Part shown: one piece after another, positions 6,157 to 6,682 of the stretch
How the letters are laid out: each line of letters opens with the position of its first letter
Numbering within the stretch: the first letter of the stretch is position 1
DNA from: Tepidimicrobium sp.
GTDB lineage: Bacteria > Bacillota > Clostridia > Tissierellales > Tepidimicrobiaceae
Length of the DNA: 6,682 bases
NCBI GenBank assembly: GCA_012839395.1
Contig: DUNJ01000122.1
Coordinates: forward strand, 1 to 6,682
Direction of reading: 5' to 3'
Notes under the pieces: model-generated
Told to the model about the DNA's origin: nothing
Database searches by the model: none
The model's input: the letters and a program-made list of their open reading frames with translations, nothing else
Position numbers and translations under genes: made by a program

Positions 6157-6600
6157 CCAAAAGTGGCAGTATATTGAGTAAATCTTACGGCTTAAGGTCT
6201 AGCAGGATTTCCCTGATAAAAACTGTCTGTCGCCAAAACAGCGGTTACCCTTTAATTTTATCACTATCATGTCGCCATTAATAGAACTAGATTACCACTT
6301 AGTCCGCACTGTAATCCTCAATATACCTTTGCGCAAACAGTCTAGGAGTTTTCCTCTACAACCCAGTCTAATCCTTAGCCTCTTTTGCAGTCTTGGTTTC
6401 GATAACATAACTTTTCTAACTTGGGCCCTAAGTTAAGAAAGCTGAACTTATCATCCGCCAAGGCCACTCAAGGCAGGCTACACTATATATGTTTACATAT
6501 AGGTTTATCTTACTATGTCCCAAATAGTAAGTCTCCACGAAGGTAGGGTCAACGCCTGCATGCCATTGCAGATCGCCCCATCCTTCTTACCCCCAGCAAC
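6134..6600 (-). ncRNA. ole: OLE RNA (Ornate, Large, Extremophilic), 5'-truncated
   Basis: OLE is a highly structured RNA of about 600 nt found in anaerobic and extremophilic Firmicutes. It is held at the membrane by OapA and linked to alcohol, cold and Mg2+ stress. This stretch has no plausible ORF, is more GC-rich than its neighbours and lies directly before oapA, as in known OLE loci. Helices seen on the minus strand include an irregular hairpin with CTGCA/TGCAG (6571-6556) inside GGG/CCC and AAGG/CCTT (6585-6540). Others are CTTACTAT/ATAGTAAG (6531-6509), a bulged 11-bp hairpin (6441-6411), GATTAC/GTAATC (6316-6290), CTGT/ACAG (6241-6227) and CAGG/CCTG (6215-6203). About 467 nt are present, so roughly 130-170 nt of the 5' end are probably missing past 6600. 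The first 82 bases of the window's far end (6601-6682) are an inverted copy and are not counted. I could not run an Rfam covariance search. Confidence 0.86.
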
Positions 6601-6682
6601 TGCAGGCGTTGACCCTACCTTCGTGGAGACTTACTATTTGGGACATAGTAAGATAAACCTATATGTAAACATATATAGTGTA
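6479..6682. repeat. Perfect 82-bp inverted repeat at the end of the window
   Basis: Bases 6601-6682 are the exact reverse complement of 6479-6560, with a 40-bp spacer (6561-6600) between them. The left arm and spacer form one sensible OLE RNA helix (6585-6540), so they look native. The right arm runs to the last base of the window and adds nothing new. It most likely comes from a fold-back chimera during amplification or from assembly at a contig end. No transposase, recombinase or flanking duplication accompanies it, so a mobile element is unlikely. Confidence 0.9.

Noticed and set aside
6157..6600. tmRNA, RNase P RNA, rRNA fragment or group II intron as alternatives for the structured region
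   Set aside because: There is no tRNA-like CCA end or tag frame, no GAGGAAAGTCC-type RNase P core, no recognisable rRNA segment, and no GTGCG start or domain V motif. Context with oapA fits OLE best.
6479..6682. Inverted repeat as an insertion sequence, attachment site or telomere-like hairpin
   Set aside because: No recombinase or transposase gene, the spacer is only 40 bp, and the left arm is an integral part of the RNA gene.

Overview
The window looks like a low-GC, spore-forming, anaerobic Firmicute (class Clostridia or a relative such as Tissierellia). The grounds are AT-rich coding sequence, Gram-positive Shine-Dalgarno sites, UUG starts and the sporulation genes spo0A and spoIVB. I cannot name the genus. 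All genes lie on the minus strand, so transcription runs from high to low coordinates, and both ends look like contig ends.

In transcription order the window holds the following. (1) A structured non-coding RNA of at least 467 nt (6600 down to about 6134), which I call OLE RNA (Ornate, Large, Extremophilic), with its 5' part missing. (2) A four-helix membrane protein with a DxxxD motif, called OapA, the protein partner of OLE RNA. (3) tlyA, an S4-domain RNA 2'-O-methyltransferase. (4) argR, the arginine repressor. (5) recN, the SMC-like DNA repair ATPase, ended by a strong intrinsic terminator (2429-2459). (6) spoIVB, the S55-family sporulation signalling protease, with a possible SigG promoter, a tiny in-frame leader ORF and its own terminator (956-978). 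(7) spo0A, the master regulator of sporulation, behind a near-ideal SigH promoter whose -10 element overlaps a perfect 0A box.

The order tlyA-argR-recN-spoIVB-spo0A is the conserved Firmicute block that normally follows the isoprenoid genes (xseA, xseB, ispA, dxs). In OLE-containing species the RNA and oapA sit between those genes and tlyA, as here. oapA-tlyA-argR-recN are tightly spaced and probably cotranscribed. spoIVB and spo0A have their own sporulation-stage signals.

The last 204 bases (6479-6682) form a perfect 82-bp inverted repeat around a 40-bp spacer. The left arm and spacer fold sensibly as part of the OLE RNA. The right arm is most likely a fold-back chimera or assembly artefact at the contig end, so the real sequence should be trusted only to about 6600.

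The most interesting content is the OLE RNA/OapA ribonucleoprotein system. It is a known but poorly understood membrane-associated large RNA, and here it has a possible self-complementary (dimerising) apical loop, a repeated 8-mer and a terminator-like 3' hairpin just ahead of oapA.
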